Shown here one piece after another: positions 6,773 to 14,904 of a stretch of 32,715 bases of DNA. Numbering within the stretch: the first letter of the stretch is position 1; each line of letters opens with the position of its first letter. The notes under the pieces were generated by a model. It was not told the DNA's origin and ran no database searches. It saw nothing but the letters and a program-made list of their open reading frames with translations. The position numbers and the translations under genes were made by a program. The stretch comes from Bacteroidota bacterium (lineage in GTDB: Bacteria > Bacteroidota > Bacteroidia > Flavobacteriales_F > PHOS-HE28): assembly GCA_018266475.1 (NCBI GenBank), contig JAFEAI010000110.1, forward strand, positions 1 through 32,715. Direction: 5' to 3'.

Positions 6773-8406
6773 GCATTCCCTCAAATAACAAACGCCCCAT
6801 TGGCGTATTCTTCCCGCTGATCCTGGGGATCGGTGTGGCGGGCGGCTATTACCTCGGCAGCGGCCTGGGCGGGCAAAGTTCCGGTGGCGGTCAGTTCATG
6901 GAGCTTCGCCGCAATACGCCCGCAGCGAAAGTGCAGCAGGTGCTGGACCTGATCGAGCGCCAATACGTGGACACCGTGCAGCAGGGCAAGCTGGTGGACG
7001 GCATGCTGGAGGACCTGCTTCAGCAACTGGACCCGCACAGCTACTACATCAGCGCGGCCGACCTGCAGGCGGCGGAAGAGCCGCTGGAGGGCAGTTTCAT
7101 GGGCATCGGGGTGGAGTTCAGCATCCAGCGGGACAGCATCGTGGTGGTGTCCACCATAGAAGGAGGGCCCAGCGAGGCGTTGGGCATACATCCCGGAGAC
7201 CGCTTGGTGAGCGCAGATACGGTGAAGCTGGCCGGGGTGGGCATTACCAACGAGCAGGTGATGAAGGCGCTGCGCGGCCCGGCCAACACCAAGGTCACCG
7301 TGGGGGTGGTGCGCAACGGCGGAAAGCCGTTCAAGGTCACCATCACGCGCGGTCCCATCCCCATCAACAGCGTATCTGCAACCCTCTTGGACAAGGACGG
7401 TACGGGTTATGTGAAGTTGGCGCGCTTTGCCCGCACCACGCAGGAAGAATTCGTGAAGGCGGCATCACAATTGAAAAAGCAGGGCATGAAGCGCTTGGTC
7501 ATTGACCTGCGGGGCAATGGCGGGGGATACCTCAATGCCGCCATTGGCGTGTGCGAGGAATTGCTGCCAAAGGGCGCCGAGATCGTCTATACCGAAGGGC
7601 GTTCCTCGCCCCGCCAGGACTACAAGGCCGACGGGGATGGCTCGTTGGTGGACGTGCCCCTGGCCGTGCTGATCGATGAAGGGTCCGCCTCGGCAAGCGA
7701 GATCGTGGCAGGGGCTGTGCAGGACAACGACCGCGGCCTGATCGTGGGCCGCCGCTCCTTTGGCAAGGGCCTGGTGCAGGAGCAGGTGGAATTGCGTGAC
7801 GGCAGTGCCGTACGGCTTACCACCGCGCGGTACTACACCCCCAGCGGGCGGTGCATCCAGCGCCCGTACGGCAAGGGGATCGACTACAAGGACGACCTGG
7901 AGGAGCGCTACGTGCATGGCGAACTGCTCAATATCGACAGCGTGCGCCTGGATTCCTCCGAAGTGTACCACACCAAGGACGGGCGCACCGTATACGGCGG
8001 TGGCGGCATCATGCCGGACATTTTCGTGCCTGCGGACACGGCCGACCGCTCACCCTACCTCAGCGCGCTGTTCTTCTCGGGCGCCATCAACCAATATGCG
8101 TTTGATGCGGCCGACCGCCAACGGCAGCGCCTTGAGGGATACGGCAATGCGGAGGCGTTCAACCGCGCATACACCGTGGGACCAGCCCAGCTGGAGGGCT
8201 TGGCCAAGGAGGCCGCCACACTTGGCGTGAAGGAAGATCCCCAGGGCCTGCGAAGATCCGCCCCGGTGATCGCCTTGCGGCTGAAGGCCATCATCGCCCG
8301 CAACATCTGGGGTGATAACGGGTATTACCGCGTGCTCCTGGATGACGACCGCGTATATGAGCGCGCGCGGGATGCGCTGGCCGAGGGTGATTCCCGGGTG
8401 CATTGA
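6769..8406 (+). CDS. S41-family C-terminal processing protease (CtpA-like)
   Basis: A 545-residue periplasmic serine protease anchored by one N-terminal helix (PIGVFFPLILGIGVAGGYYL, about 10-29). A PDZ domain (about 95-195) contains GIGVEF and GIHPGDRLVSAD. The protease core shows LVIDLRGNGGG, then DEGSASASEIVAGA, with S308 as the likely nucleophile, and RSFGKGLVQ with the general-base lysine K333. The 25-residue serine-lysine spacing matches this family. The GTG start at 6769 overlaps the dCMP deaminase stop; the next ATG (6898) would remove the membrane helix, so GTG was preferred. The sequence after the core (about 375-545) is a C-terminal extension. A strong terminator follows. Substrates are unknown. 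Confidence 0.93.
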   Translation: MSIPSNNKRPIGVFFPLILGIGVAGGYYLGSGLGGQSSGGGQFMELRRNTPAAKVQQVLDLIERQYVDTVQQGKLVDGMLEDLLQQLDPHSYYISAADLQAAEEPLEGSFMGIGVEFSIQRDSIVVVSTIEGGPSEALGIHPGDRLVSADTVKLAGVGITNEQVMKALRGPANTKVTVGVVRNGGKPFKVTITRGPIPINSVSATLLDKDGTGYVKLARFARTTQEEFVKAASQLKKQGMKRLVIDLRGNGGGYLNAAIGVCEELLPKGAEIVYTEGRSSPRQDYKADGDGSLVDVPLAVLIDEGSASASEIVAGAVQDNDRGLIVGRRSFGKGLVQEQVELRDGSAVRLTTARYYTPSGRCIQRPYGKGIDYKDDLEERYVHGELLNIDSVRLDSSEVYHTKDGRTVYGGGGIMPDIFVPADTADRSPYLSALFFSGAINQYAFDAADRQRQRLEGYGNAEAFNRAYTVGPAQLEGLAKEAATLGVKEDPQGLRRSAPVIALRLKAIIARNIWGDNGYYRVLLDDDRVYERARDALAEGDSRVH

Positions 8407-8419
8407 CCGCAAAAAAAGA

Positions 8420-8438
8420 GGGGGGCCATTGGCCCCCC
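8420..8438. terminator. bidirectional intrinsic terminator
   Basis: GGGGGGCC and GGCCCCCC form an 8-bp all-GC stem around the loop ATT. On the plus strand TTCCTTTGTC follows. On the minus strand the stem is followed by TCTTTTTTT, which is the stronger tract. It sits between the convergent protease gene (ends 8406) and lipoprotein gene (ends 8460), serving both. Confidence 0.9.
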
Positions 8439-8459
8439 TTCCTTTGTCATTGGTGCTGC

Positions 8460-8699
8460 TTACTTGGTCACCTGCTTGGCGGCCTCGTTTACAACGGCCT
8501 TGGCCGTGTCCACGGTTGCCTTGGCGGCGCTATCCACCTTGGCGGCGGCATCCTCAACCTTGTTCTGGGCCTCGTTCATCGTTTGCGTGGCCTGTTGGCT
8601 GGCGGCATCCATCGTGTCGGCTGCCTTTTCCTCTACGTTGCTGCTGCAAGCCACGAAAAGGGCTGAGGCGGCGGCAAGCATGGCGAACTTCCTGATCAT
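8460..8699 (-). CDS. small Ala/Lys-rich lipoprotein, amphipathic-helix (LEA/YtxH-like composition)
   Basis: A 79-residue predicted lipoprotein of unknown role. The start was set at ATG 8699, because MIRKFAMLAAASALFVACSS is a standard lipoprotein signal with lipobox LFVAC (Cys at residue 18). The mature part is one long polar helix of Ala, Lys, Asp, Glu and Gln with 11-residue-like repeats (DAASQQATQTMNEAQNKVED and DSAAKATVDTAKAVVNEA). This composition resembles LEA-like and YtxH-like stress or envelope proteins, but that is analogy only. It is a single gene with a good -7 box (TACATTTG) at 8730-8737 and the strong terminator downstream. Confidence 0.85.
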   Translation of the reverse strand: MIRKFAMLAAASALFVACSSNVEEKAADTMDAASQQATQTMNEAQNKVEDAAAKVDSAAKATVDTAKAVVNEAAKQVTK

Positions 8700-8729
8700 C
8701 CTTGTTGTTTGGTTTGGTGAAAGTGGGCG

Positions 8730-8737
8730 CAAATGTA
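8730..8737 (-). promoter_or_regulatory. -7 promoter element of the small lipoprotein gene
   Basis: Read on the minus strand this is TACATTTG, an exact TAnnTTTG match, 30 bp upstream of the ATG at 8699. The following bases, GCGCCC, are identical to those after the proposed atpB promoter at 23294-23301. No clear -33 TTG is seen at the expected distance. Confidence 0.6.
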
Positions 8738-8827
8738 TATAGATCGGGGATACGGTGGAAAAAATGTTAAGCACCGCTCGACTAAATTGCACGCCCTATC
8801 GTCAAACCTGAAAAAACAACCCGTAAA

Positions 8828-9436
<609 letters not shown>

Positions 9437-9486
9437 GCCCTGGGCGGGCAACTTGTTGCGGGCGGTGGCGAGGGCTGCCGCCCGCA

Positions 9487-9494
9487 TACTTTTG
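9487..9494 (+). promoter_or_regulatory. -7 promoter element 4 bp before the TM2-protein start codon
   Basis: TACTTTTG matches TAnnTTTG exactly and is followed by GGCC and then the ATG at 9499. A transcript starting about 7 nt downstream of this box would be leaderless or nearly so. No well-spaced -33 TTG is visible. Confidence 0.5.
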
Positions 9495-9498
9495 GGCC

Positions 9499-9912
9499 AT
9501 GCCCGCCGCATTCCGCACAGGTGTTATTTCGTGCCTCTTTGCCTGCCTCCTTTTGCGCGGTGAGGTGCGCGGTGCCGGGCCCTTCAGCGCCCCATTGCCT
9601 GCGGAGGTGGAATGGGTCCGGATGGAAGTGCCGCTGGAAGGCGGGGCATCCGTTCATGAGCCACGGCGTGCAGTGGCTGCCGTGCTCACCTTGACCCTGG
9701 GGGTGTTCGCCGCCCATCGCCTGTACTTGGGCACCGATGCCAAGGTGCCCATCATCTACGGGCTCACCTTCGGCGGGTTCGGGGTGCTGGTGCTGATCGA
9801 TCTGGCGCACATCCTTTTCACCAAGGACCTGCAGGCCTACTGCGGCAACCACAAGGTGTTCATGTGGGCCGGGGAGAAGCGCGGCTCCACGGTGCCGCTC
9901 ACTCCACCGTAA
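9499..9912 (+). CDS. TM2-domain membrane protein with signal peptide
   Basis: A 137-residue protein. An N-terminal hydrophobic signal (about 6-25) is followed by a short exported segment. A TM2-type region (about 58-110) has two hydrophobic helices and the central HRLYLGTDAKVPIIYGLTFG block, the family signature of Gly-rich turns between helices. The function of TM2 proteins is not established. ATG 9499 fits the signal peptide; upstream in-frame codons lie inside sodA. Its 3' end overlaps the 3' end of the convergent glmS gene by 14 bp, so transcription from each side may interfere. The tail GEKRGSTVPLTPP is unremarkable. Confidence 0.8.
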   Translation: MPAAFRTGVISCLFACLLLRGEVRGAGPFSAPLPAEVEWVRMEVPLEGGASVHEPRRAVAAVLTLTLGVFAAHRLYLGTDAKVPIIYGLTFGGFGVLVLIDLAHILFTKDLQAYCGNHKVFMWAGEKRGSTVPLTPP

Positions 9913-11737
9913 CGCTCTTGGCCAGGTTGCGCGGCTGGTCCACGTTGCAGCCGCGCATCACGGCCACGTGGTAGCTAAGCAGCTGCAGGGGCACCACGGC
10001 CAGCAGGGGTACCAGGGCATCGGAAGTGGCGGGGACCTCGATCACGTGGTCGGCGATCCCCTTCACGGTGGTATCGCCCTCGGTGACTATGGCGATCACC
10101 TTGCCTTTGCGGGCCTTCACCTCCTGGATGTTGCTCACCACCTTTTCGTAGCTGGCACCATGGGTGGCGATCACGAACACGGGCATTTCCTCATCAATGA
10201 GCGCGATGGGCCCGTGCTTCATTTCGGCGGCCGGGTAGCCTTCGGCATGGATGTAGCTGATCTCCTTGAGCTTCAGGGCACCCTCCAGCGCCACGGGGAA
10301 GGAGTAGCCGCGCCCCAGGTACAGGGCGTTGCGGGCATCGCGGTAGATGTCGGCGATGTACTTCACCTGGGCCTCGGTCTTCAGCACCTTTTCCACCTTT
10401 GCGGGAATGGCGTCCAGTTCTTGCAGCAGTTGCTGGAAGCGGGCGCCGTCGATGGTGCCCTTGCGCTGGCCCACCATCAGGGCCATCAGGGTGAGCAGGG
10501 TCACCTGTGCGGTGAAGGCCTTTGTGCTGGCCACGCCGATCTCGGGCCCGGCGTGGGTGTATGAGCCGGCATGGGTTTGGCGGGCAATGCTGCTGCCCAC
10601 CACGTTGCAAATGCCGATGATGGTGGCCCCGCGCCCCTTGGCCAGCTCGATGGCGGCCAGGGTGTCGGCCGTTTCGCCGCTCTGGCTGATGGCGATCACG
10701 ATGTCGTCCTCGTTGATCACCGGGTTTCGGTAGCGGAACTCGCTGGCGTACTCCACCTCCACGGGGATGCGGGCGAACTCCTCGAAGAGGTATTCGCCCA
10801 CCATGCCGGCATGCCAGCTGGTGCCGCAGCCCACGATCAGGATGCGCTTGGCGTTCACCATGCGCTGCTCATAGTCCTTGATGCCGCCGAGCACGATGTT
10901 GCCCTGGGCCAGGTTCAGCCTGCCCCGCATGGAATCACGGATGCTGCGCGGCTGCTCATAGATCTCCTTGAGCATGAAGTGCGCGTAGCCGCCCTTTTCC
11001 AAGGCTTCCAGCTGGATCTCCAACGCTTGTATTGAAGGGCGCTTCTCCTGGTTCCTGGTGTTGCGCACGCGCAGGCCGTGCTCGCGGTCCAGGATGGCGA
11101 TCTCCCCGTCCTCCATGTAAACCACATTGCGCGTGTGCTCCACGATGGGGGTGGCATCGCTGGCCAGGAACAGGTCCCCGTCGTCACCGATGCCGATTAC
11201 CAGGGGGCTGCTCTTGCGCGCGGCCACCAACAGCCCCGGGTTCTTGCGGTCCACCACCACAATGGCGTAGGCCCCCACCACGTTTTGCAGGGCCATGCGC
11301 ACGGATTCGGCCAGGTCGGTGCCTTCGGTGCGCTGGATATCGGCGATCAGATGGACGAGCACCTCGGTGTCCGTTTCGCTGGAAAAGGTGTAGCCGCGGC
11401 TGATGAGCTCTTCCTTCAGCGGGGCATAGTTCTCGATGATGCCGTTGTGGATCAGTGCCAGGTCGCCGGACACGTGCGGGTGGGCGTTCACGTCGTTCGG
11501 TTCGCCGTGGGTGGCCCAGCGGGTATGGCCGATGCCGGCGGTGCCGGTCATCGGGTCGCCGTTCACATGGGCCTGCAGGTCGCTCACGCGGCCTTTGCAC
11601 TTGCGCACTTTCAGCCCGTCAGGCCCCAGCACGGCCACCCCGGCGCTGTCATAGCCGCGGTATTCCAGGCGTTTCAGGCCGCTGATCAGGATCGGCCAGG
11701 CCTGCTTGCTTCCAACATATCCCACAATGCCGCACAT
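9899..11737 (-). CDS. glmS: glutamine--fructose-6-phosphate aminotransferase
   Basis: A 612-residue enzyme that makes glucosamine-6-phosphate from fructose-6-phosphate and glutamine, the entry step to UDP-GlcNAc, peptidoglycan and LPS. The N-terminal Ntn glutaminase domain begins MCGIVGYVG with catalytic C2 exposed after Met removal, and carries RWATHGEPN and HNGIIENY. Two SIS isomerase domains follow, with CGTSWHAG, SQSGETADT and, near the C-terminus, the RNLAKSVTVE ending typical of GlmS. Full length and intact. It is the last gene of the operon GT5-like, DUF4270, glmS, starting 9 bp after the DUF4270 stop. No glmS ribozyme or riboswitch can fit in that gap. Confidence 0.97.
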   Translation of the reverse strand: MCGIVGYVGSKQAWPILISGLKRLEYRGYDSAGVAVLGPDGLKVRKCKGRVSDLQAHVNGDPMTGTAGIGHTRWATHGEPNDVNAHPHVSGDLALIHNGIIENYAPLKEELISRGYTFSSETDTEVLVHLIADIQRTEGTDLAESVRMALQNVVGAYAIVVVDRKNPGLLVAARKSSPLVIGIGDDGDLFLASDATPIVEHTRNVVYMEDGEIAILDREHGLRVRNTRNQEKRPSIQALEIQLEALEKGGYAHFMLKEIYEQPRSIRDSMRGRLNLAQGNIVLGGIKDYEQRMVNAKRILIVGCGTSWHAGMVGEYLFEEFARIPVEVEYASEFRYRNPVINEDDIVIAISQSGETADTLAAIELAKGRGATIIGICNVVGSSIARQTHAGSYTHAGPEIGVASTKAFTAQVTLLTLMALMVGQRKGTIDGARFQQLLQELDAIPAKVEKVLKTEAQVKYIADIYRDARNALYLGRGYSFPVALEGALKLKEISYIHAEGYPAAEMKHGPIALIDEEMPVFVIATHGASYEKVVSNIQEVKARKGKVIAIVTEGDTTVKGIADHVIEVPATSDALVPLLAVVPLQLLSYHVAVMRGCNVDQPRNLAKSVTVE

Positions 11738-11746
11738 GGTGCTTGT

Positions 11747-13099
11747 TCAATAGGTGGTGAAGGTAAGGACCAGTTTCATGGGGTTGGCCGTGTTTGCGGG
11801 TCCGGCAAGGGCGGCCCTGTTCACGGAAACCCCGTTGCTGCCGGGCACCAGGGCCAGGCCGGTGTTGGGGTAGGTGCCGGTGATCACGCCTTGCACCCAC
11901 CGGGTGAGGTTGAACCGGTAGATGTGCGCATCGGCGTCATAGATGCCGCCCACCAGGCCCTGCCCGGCGATCTGGTCGGGCACCAGGAGGTCTTGGCCAT
12001 CGGCGCCCTTGCGGAACGCAAATAGCTGGTCGGGGGGCAGGTAGGTGGGGTGGAAATCCCCGGCGATGGGCACCAGCAGCTCCGCCTTGGCCAAGGCGCG
12101 GAAGGCACTGCCCCGGTAGCGGTCCAGGTAGGGGAAGCGCAGTTCGGTGCGCAATCCGCCCATGGCCTGCACGTAGGTGGCCTGTTGGCCGAGGGTGCTG
12201 TCCGCCAGTGCCTGCGGCAGCCCGGGCACGGATGCGGCCGCATGGTCGTATTGCACCCATGTCCAGCGCGCGCTGCTGCTGCCGATGATGAAATCGAAGG
12301 AGGACGCCACGCCGTCGCCATTGTGGTAGTAGAGGGTCATTTTGGAGGCGCCGTTCAGGAGGTTGAAGCGCCAGATTCCGCCTTGGAGCGGGCCTTGCCC
12401 GGGGTTGTCCGGCACCACGGCCAAGCCCTTGAACCAGGCGAGGAAGGCCGCATTGTCCGCCAATCCGGGCTGGCCCCATTGTGCCAGGAACTCATTGCCC
12501 AAGGCGGTGTTCAGCGGGATACGGAGCTGTGGCGGCAGGGTATCGCCGCCGATCACGGGCCCGGCGGCCGTGGCAGGTGTGAAGGTGCGTGGGGCGCCCA
12601 GCACAAGGTCTTCGGGGTCCATCAGGGGTTGGTGGTCGCTCTTGTAGATGGAATCCGGTGAGAGGTCTTCGGTGATGCGGTGTACGCGGACCACCTGTGG
12701 GTCCGGGTCCCCATAGATCGGCCCCACTGTGGCATAGGCCAGGCTCAGCACGATGGAATCGCAACTGAGGGTGGGGTCGGCCGGGCCGATGTTGTTGATG
12801 CTCAAGCGCAGCTGGGTGGCGGTGGCGGTTTTTACGGGTCCGAAGGCATCATCCACGTAGCTGCCCACCTCGTTGCTGCTCAGCGCGCTGGTGCGCACGG
12901 CATTGTCGGCATGGGGCCAGGCCAGGATGCGGCTGGTATCGGTGCGGACGGTGCCCAAGGTGTCCGCGGGGTCCAGCACGGCCAAGCCCAGGTCGTCCTC
13001 GGGTTTTTTGCAGCCACCGGCGGCGATCAATCCCAAGAGCAGCACGGCCGCTATCGCGGGCCGTGCCGGAAATGCAGGATGCGCGGGCTTCACGGTCAC
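11747..13099 (-). CDS. DUF4270 family lipoprotein
   Basis: A 450-residue predicted lipoprotein. The N-terminus has a hydrophobic signal (AIAAVLLLGLIAAGGC) with the lipidated cysteine near residue 30, followed by KKPEDDLGL. The C-x-x-P-D-x-LG pattern and the body (repeated beta-type segments, SIVLSLAY, ending MKLVLTFTTY) match the DUF4270 family of Bacteroidota surface or outer-membrane lipoproteins. The molecular role is unknown. The start is a GTG that overlaps the stop of the upstream glycogen-synthase-like gene (GTGA); no ATG precedes the signal peptide. The conserved pairing with panC and glmS neighbours is recalled from other Bacteroidota genomes, not measured here. Confidence 0.85.
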   Translation of the reverse strand: MTVKPAHPAFPARPAIAAVLLLGLIAAGGCKKPEDDLGLAVLDPADTLGTVRTDTSRILAWPHADNAVRTSALSSNEVGSYVDDAFGPVKTATATQLRLSINNIGPADPTLSCDSIVLSLAYATVGPIYGDPDPQVVRVHRITEDLSPDSIYKSDHQPLMDPEDLVLGAPRTFTPATAAGPVIGGDTLPPQLRIPLNTALGNEFLAQWGQPGLADNAAFLAWFKGLAVVPDNPGQGPLQGGIWRFNLLNGASKMTLYYHNGDGVASSFDFIIGSSSARWTWVQYDHAAASVPGLPQALADSTLGQQATYVQAMGGLRTELRFPYLDRYRGSAFRALAKAELLVPIAGDFHPTYLPPDQLFAFRKGADGQDLLVPDQIAGQGLVGGIYDADAHIYRFNLTRWVQGVITGTYPNTGLALVPGSNGVSVNRAALAGPANTANPMKLVLTFTTY

Positions 13100-13920
13100 A
13101 CCAGTGCTTCCTCCAGTACGCCTTGGAAGAACTCCAGATGGGCCTCGAGGCGCTCATCGGCCTCCTTCTGGTAGCCCAGCACGGGCTTGTCCACGGCCTT
13201 TATGTTGGCCTCCATGGCCTTGCTCAGCTTGGGGCTGCCCTTCACCACGGCATCGCTCATGCCCATGGCGAACTTCACCAGCTCATCGGTGGTGGGCTTG
13301 GCCAGGCTCTTCACCAGGTCCTTTCCGAAGCCTTCCTGCACCAGTTTTTTGGTTAGGTCCTTGTCCAGCGCATGCGGTTGCTCGTCGTATGCGGTGAATA
13401 CGATCTTGCTGTCCTCGAAATGGGGGTCGTCGTTGAAGAAATGCTTTACGTACAGGGGGATGAACCCGGTCATCCAGCCATGGCAGTGGATGATGTCGGG
13501 ACTCCAGCCCAGCTTGCGCACGGTTTCCAGCACGCCGCGGCAGAAAAAGAGCGCGCGCTCGTCGTTGTCGGGGAAGAAATGCTCCTCGTCGTCCTCCACG
13601 TCGGCCTTGCGCTTGAAGTACTCCTCATTGTCGATGAAGTATACCTGCATGCGGGCATTGGGCACACTGGCCACCTTGATCAGCAGGGCATGGTCCGTAT
13701 CATCGATGATCAGGTTCATGCCGCTGAGGCGGATCACTTCGTGGAGCTGGTGGCGCCGTTCGTTGATGGAGCCGAACTTTGGCATGAAGACGCGAATCTC
13801 ATTTCCGCGCTCCAGCATCCCTTGGGGCAGTTGGCGCGCCGCCTTGGCCATCCCGGTGCCGTCGATGAAGGGATGGATGCACTGTGACACGGTGAGGATC
13901 TTTGCATTCTTCAGGCTCAT
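13096..13920 (-). CDS. glycogen/starch synthase-like protein, GT5 N-terminal domain only
   Basis: A 274-residue protein related to the N-terminal Rossmann domain of GT5 glycogen synthases (KILTVSQCIHPFI, GNEIRVFMPKFG, PDIIHCHGWMTGFIPLYV). The full enzyme has about 480 residues in two domains; the nucleotide-sugar-binding C-terminal domain is absent. The KxGG(L) motif expected near the N-terminus reads FIDGTGMAKAARQLP, so the usual ADP-glucose lysine is missing. The last 80 residues are helical and charged. Catalysis as a glycogen synthase is therefore doubtful and a regulatory or other glycosyl role is possible. ATG 13920 was chosen over an upstream start at 13968 because it directly precedes the domain and fits the promoter at 13948-13978. 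Confidence 0.75.
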   Translation of the reverse strand: MSLKNAKILTVSQCIHPFIDGTGMAKAARQLPQGMLERGNEIRVFMPKFGSINERRHQLHEVIRLSGMNLIIDDTDHALLIKVASVPNARMQVYFIDNEEYFKRKADVEDDEEHFFPDNDERALFFCRGVLETVRKLGWSPDIIHCHGWMTGFIPLYVKHFFNDDPHFEDSKIVFTAYDEQPHALDKDLTKKLVQEGFGKDLVKSLAKPTTDELVKFAMGMSDAVVKGSPKLSKAMEANIKAVDKPVLGYQKEADERLEAHLEFFQGVLEEALV

Positions 13921-13947
13921 GGCAGGCGGAATCTGTTGTTGAAACCA

Positions 13948-13978
13948 CAAAAGTATAGACAAAATCACGGATATTCAA
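13948..13978 (-). promoter_or_regulatory. promoter of the GT5-like/DUF4270/glmS operon
   Basis: On the minus strand: TTG (13978-13976), a 20-bp spacer, then TACTTTTG (13955-13948). This is a full match to TTG-N17-23-TAnnTTTG, 28 bp upstream of the ATG at 13920. It lies back to back with the panC promoter. Confidence 0.75.
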
Positions 13979-13989
13979 GCATTCCTTAG

Positions 13990-14019
13990 TTTGGCCGCCT
14001 TGCAGTACCGCTACTTTTG
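13990..14019 (+). promoter_or_regulatory. promoter of the panC operon
   Basis: TTTG (13990-13993), an 18-bp spacer and TACTTTTG (14012-14019) give a full Bacteroidota promoter. The -7 box ends 6 nt before the TTG at 14026 and overlaps the other candidate start codon (TTG 14017), so the transcript would begin at or next to the panC start. Confidence 0.75.
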
Positions 14020-14025
14020 GAACAA

Positions 14026-14862
14026 TTGACGCACCCCCGGCAGGCTGCCGGATGGACGGCCCTTCAGCGCCGGAGCGGGAAGCGCGTGGCCGTGGTGCCC
14101 ACCATGGGCGCCCTCCACGAAGGGCACCTGGCGCTGGTGCATGCCGCCCGGGCCCATGCCGATGCGGTGGCGGCCACCATCTTCGTGAACCCGTTGCAGT
14201 TCAACAACCCCGATGACCTGGCGCACTATCCGCGGCAGCCGGAGGAGGACCTGCGCCTGCTGCGGGAGGCGGGTGCAGGCATGGTGCTGATGCCGTTGCG
14301 GGAGGAGATCTTCAGCGCGTTCACGCCCCGGCAGTACGACCTGGGCGGATTGGACGCGGTCCTGGAGGGGGCCTCGCGCCCCGGCCACTTCCAGGGCGTG
14401 GCCAACGTGGTGGAGCGGCTTTTCCATTATGTGCGGCCCGACGTGGCGCTTTTCGGGGAAAAGGACCGCCAGCAGCTCGCCGTGATCCGCCACCTGGCAG
14501 ACCGGTTGCACTGGCCGGTACGCATCGTGGGGCACCCCGTGGTGCGCGCGCCCGACGGCCTGGCCCTGAGCTCCAGGAACATGAGGCTCTCCCCGGCAGA
14601 GCGGCAGCTGGCACCTGCGTTGTTCCGGGCGCTGTGCGCGGTGCGCGATGGCGCCTTCCGCCTTTCCGTGCAGGAGTGCATAGCTGCGGGCATGGCGGTG
14701 CTGCAGCAGGCCAGGGGCATCGAGCCGGATTATCTGGTGGTGGCGCACCCGGGTACGCTACAGCCCCTGCACGCATGGGAAGGGCTGCATGAAGCAGCCG
14801 TGCTGGTGGCCGCGCAGGTGGGTCCCGTGCGGCTGATCGACAACATCACCGTTCACCGGTAA
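14026..14862 (+). CDS. panC: pantothenate synthetase
   Basis: Joins pantoate and beta-alanine with ATP to give pantothenate, the CoA precursor. The body shows VPTMGALHEGH (HxGH at 31-34), FVNPLQFN, RPGHFQGVANVV, FGEKDRQQL and SSRNMRLS, all standard PanC blocks, and has about 278 residues. No ATG precedes the core. TTG 14026 is proposed as the start because the other TTG (14017) overlaps the -7 promoter box and would not be in the transcript. First gene of a tight operon; panD, the source of beta-alanine, is next. The stop codon TAA forms the first bases of a possible -7 box for panD. Confidence 0.92.
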   Translation: MTHPRQAAGWTALQRRSGKRVAVVPTMGALHEGHLALVHAARAHADAVAATIFVNPLQFNNPDDLAHYPRQPEEDLRLLREAGAGMVLMPLREEIFSAFTPRQYDLGGLDAVLEGASRPGHFQGVANVVERLFHYVRPDVALFGEKDRQQLAVIRHLADRLHWPVRIVGHPVVRAPDGLALSSRNMRLSPAERQLAPALFRALCAVRDGAFRLSVQECIAAGMAVLQQARGIEPDYLVVAHPGTLQPLHAWEGLHEAAVLVAAQVGPVRLIDNITVHR

Positions 14863-14867
14863 TTTTG
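14860..14867 (+). promoter_or_regulatory. possible internal -7 element before panD
   Basis: TAATTTTG matches TAnnTTTG and overlaps the panC stop codon. It is 37 bp upstream of the panD ATG and is followed by CCGCC, like other -7 boxes in this window. There is no TTG at -33, so use as a promoter is uncertain. Confidence 0.35.
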
Positions 14868-14904
14868 CCGCCCTTCCGGGCAAAGTGCCAGGAGCCCATT
14901 GCCG

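Noticed and set aside
11738-11746. glmS ribozyme or riboswitch upstream of glmS
   Set aside because: Only 9 bp separate glmS from the preceding gene, too short for such an element.
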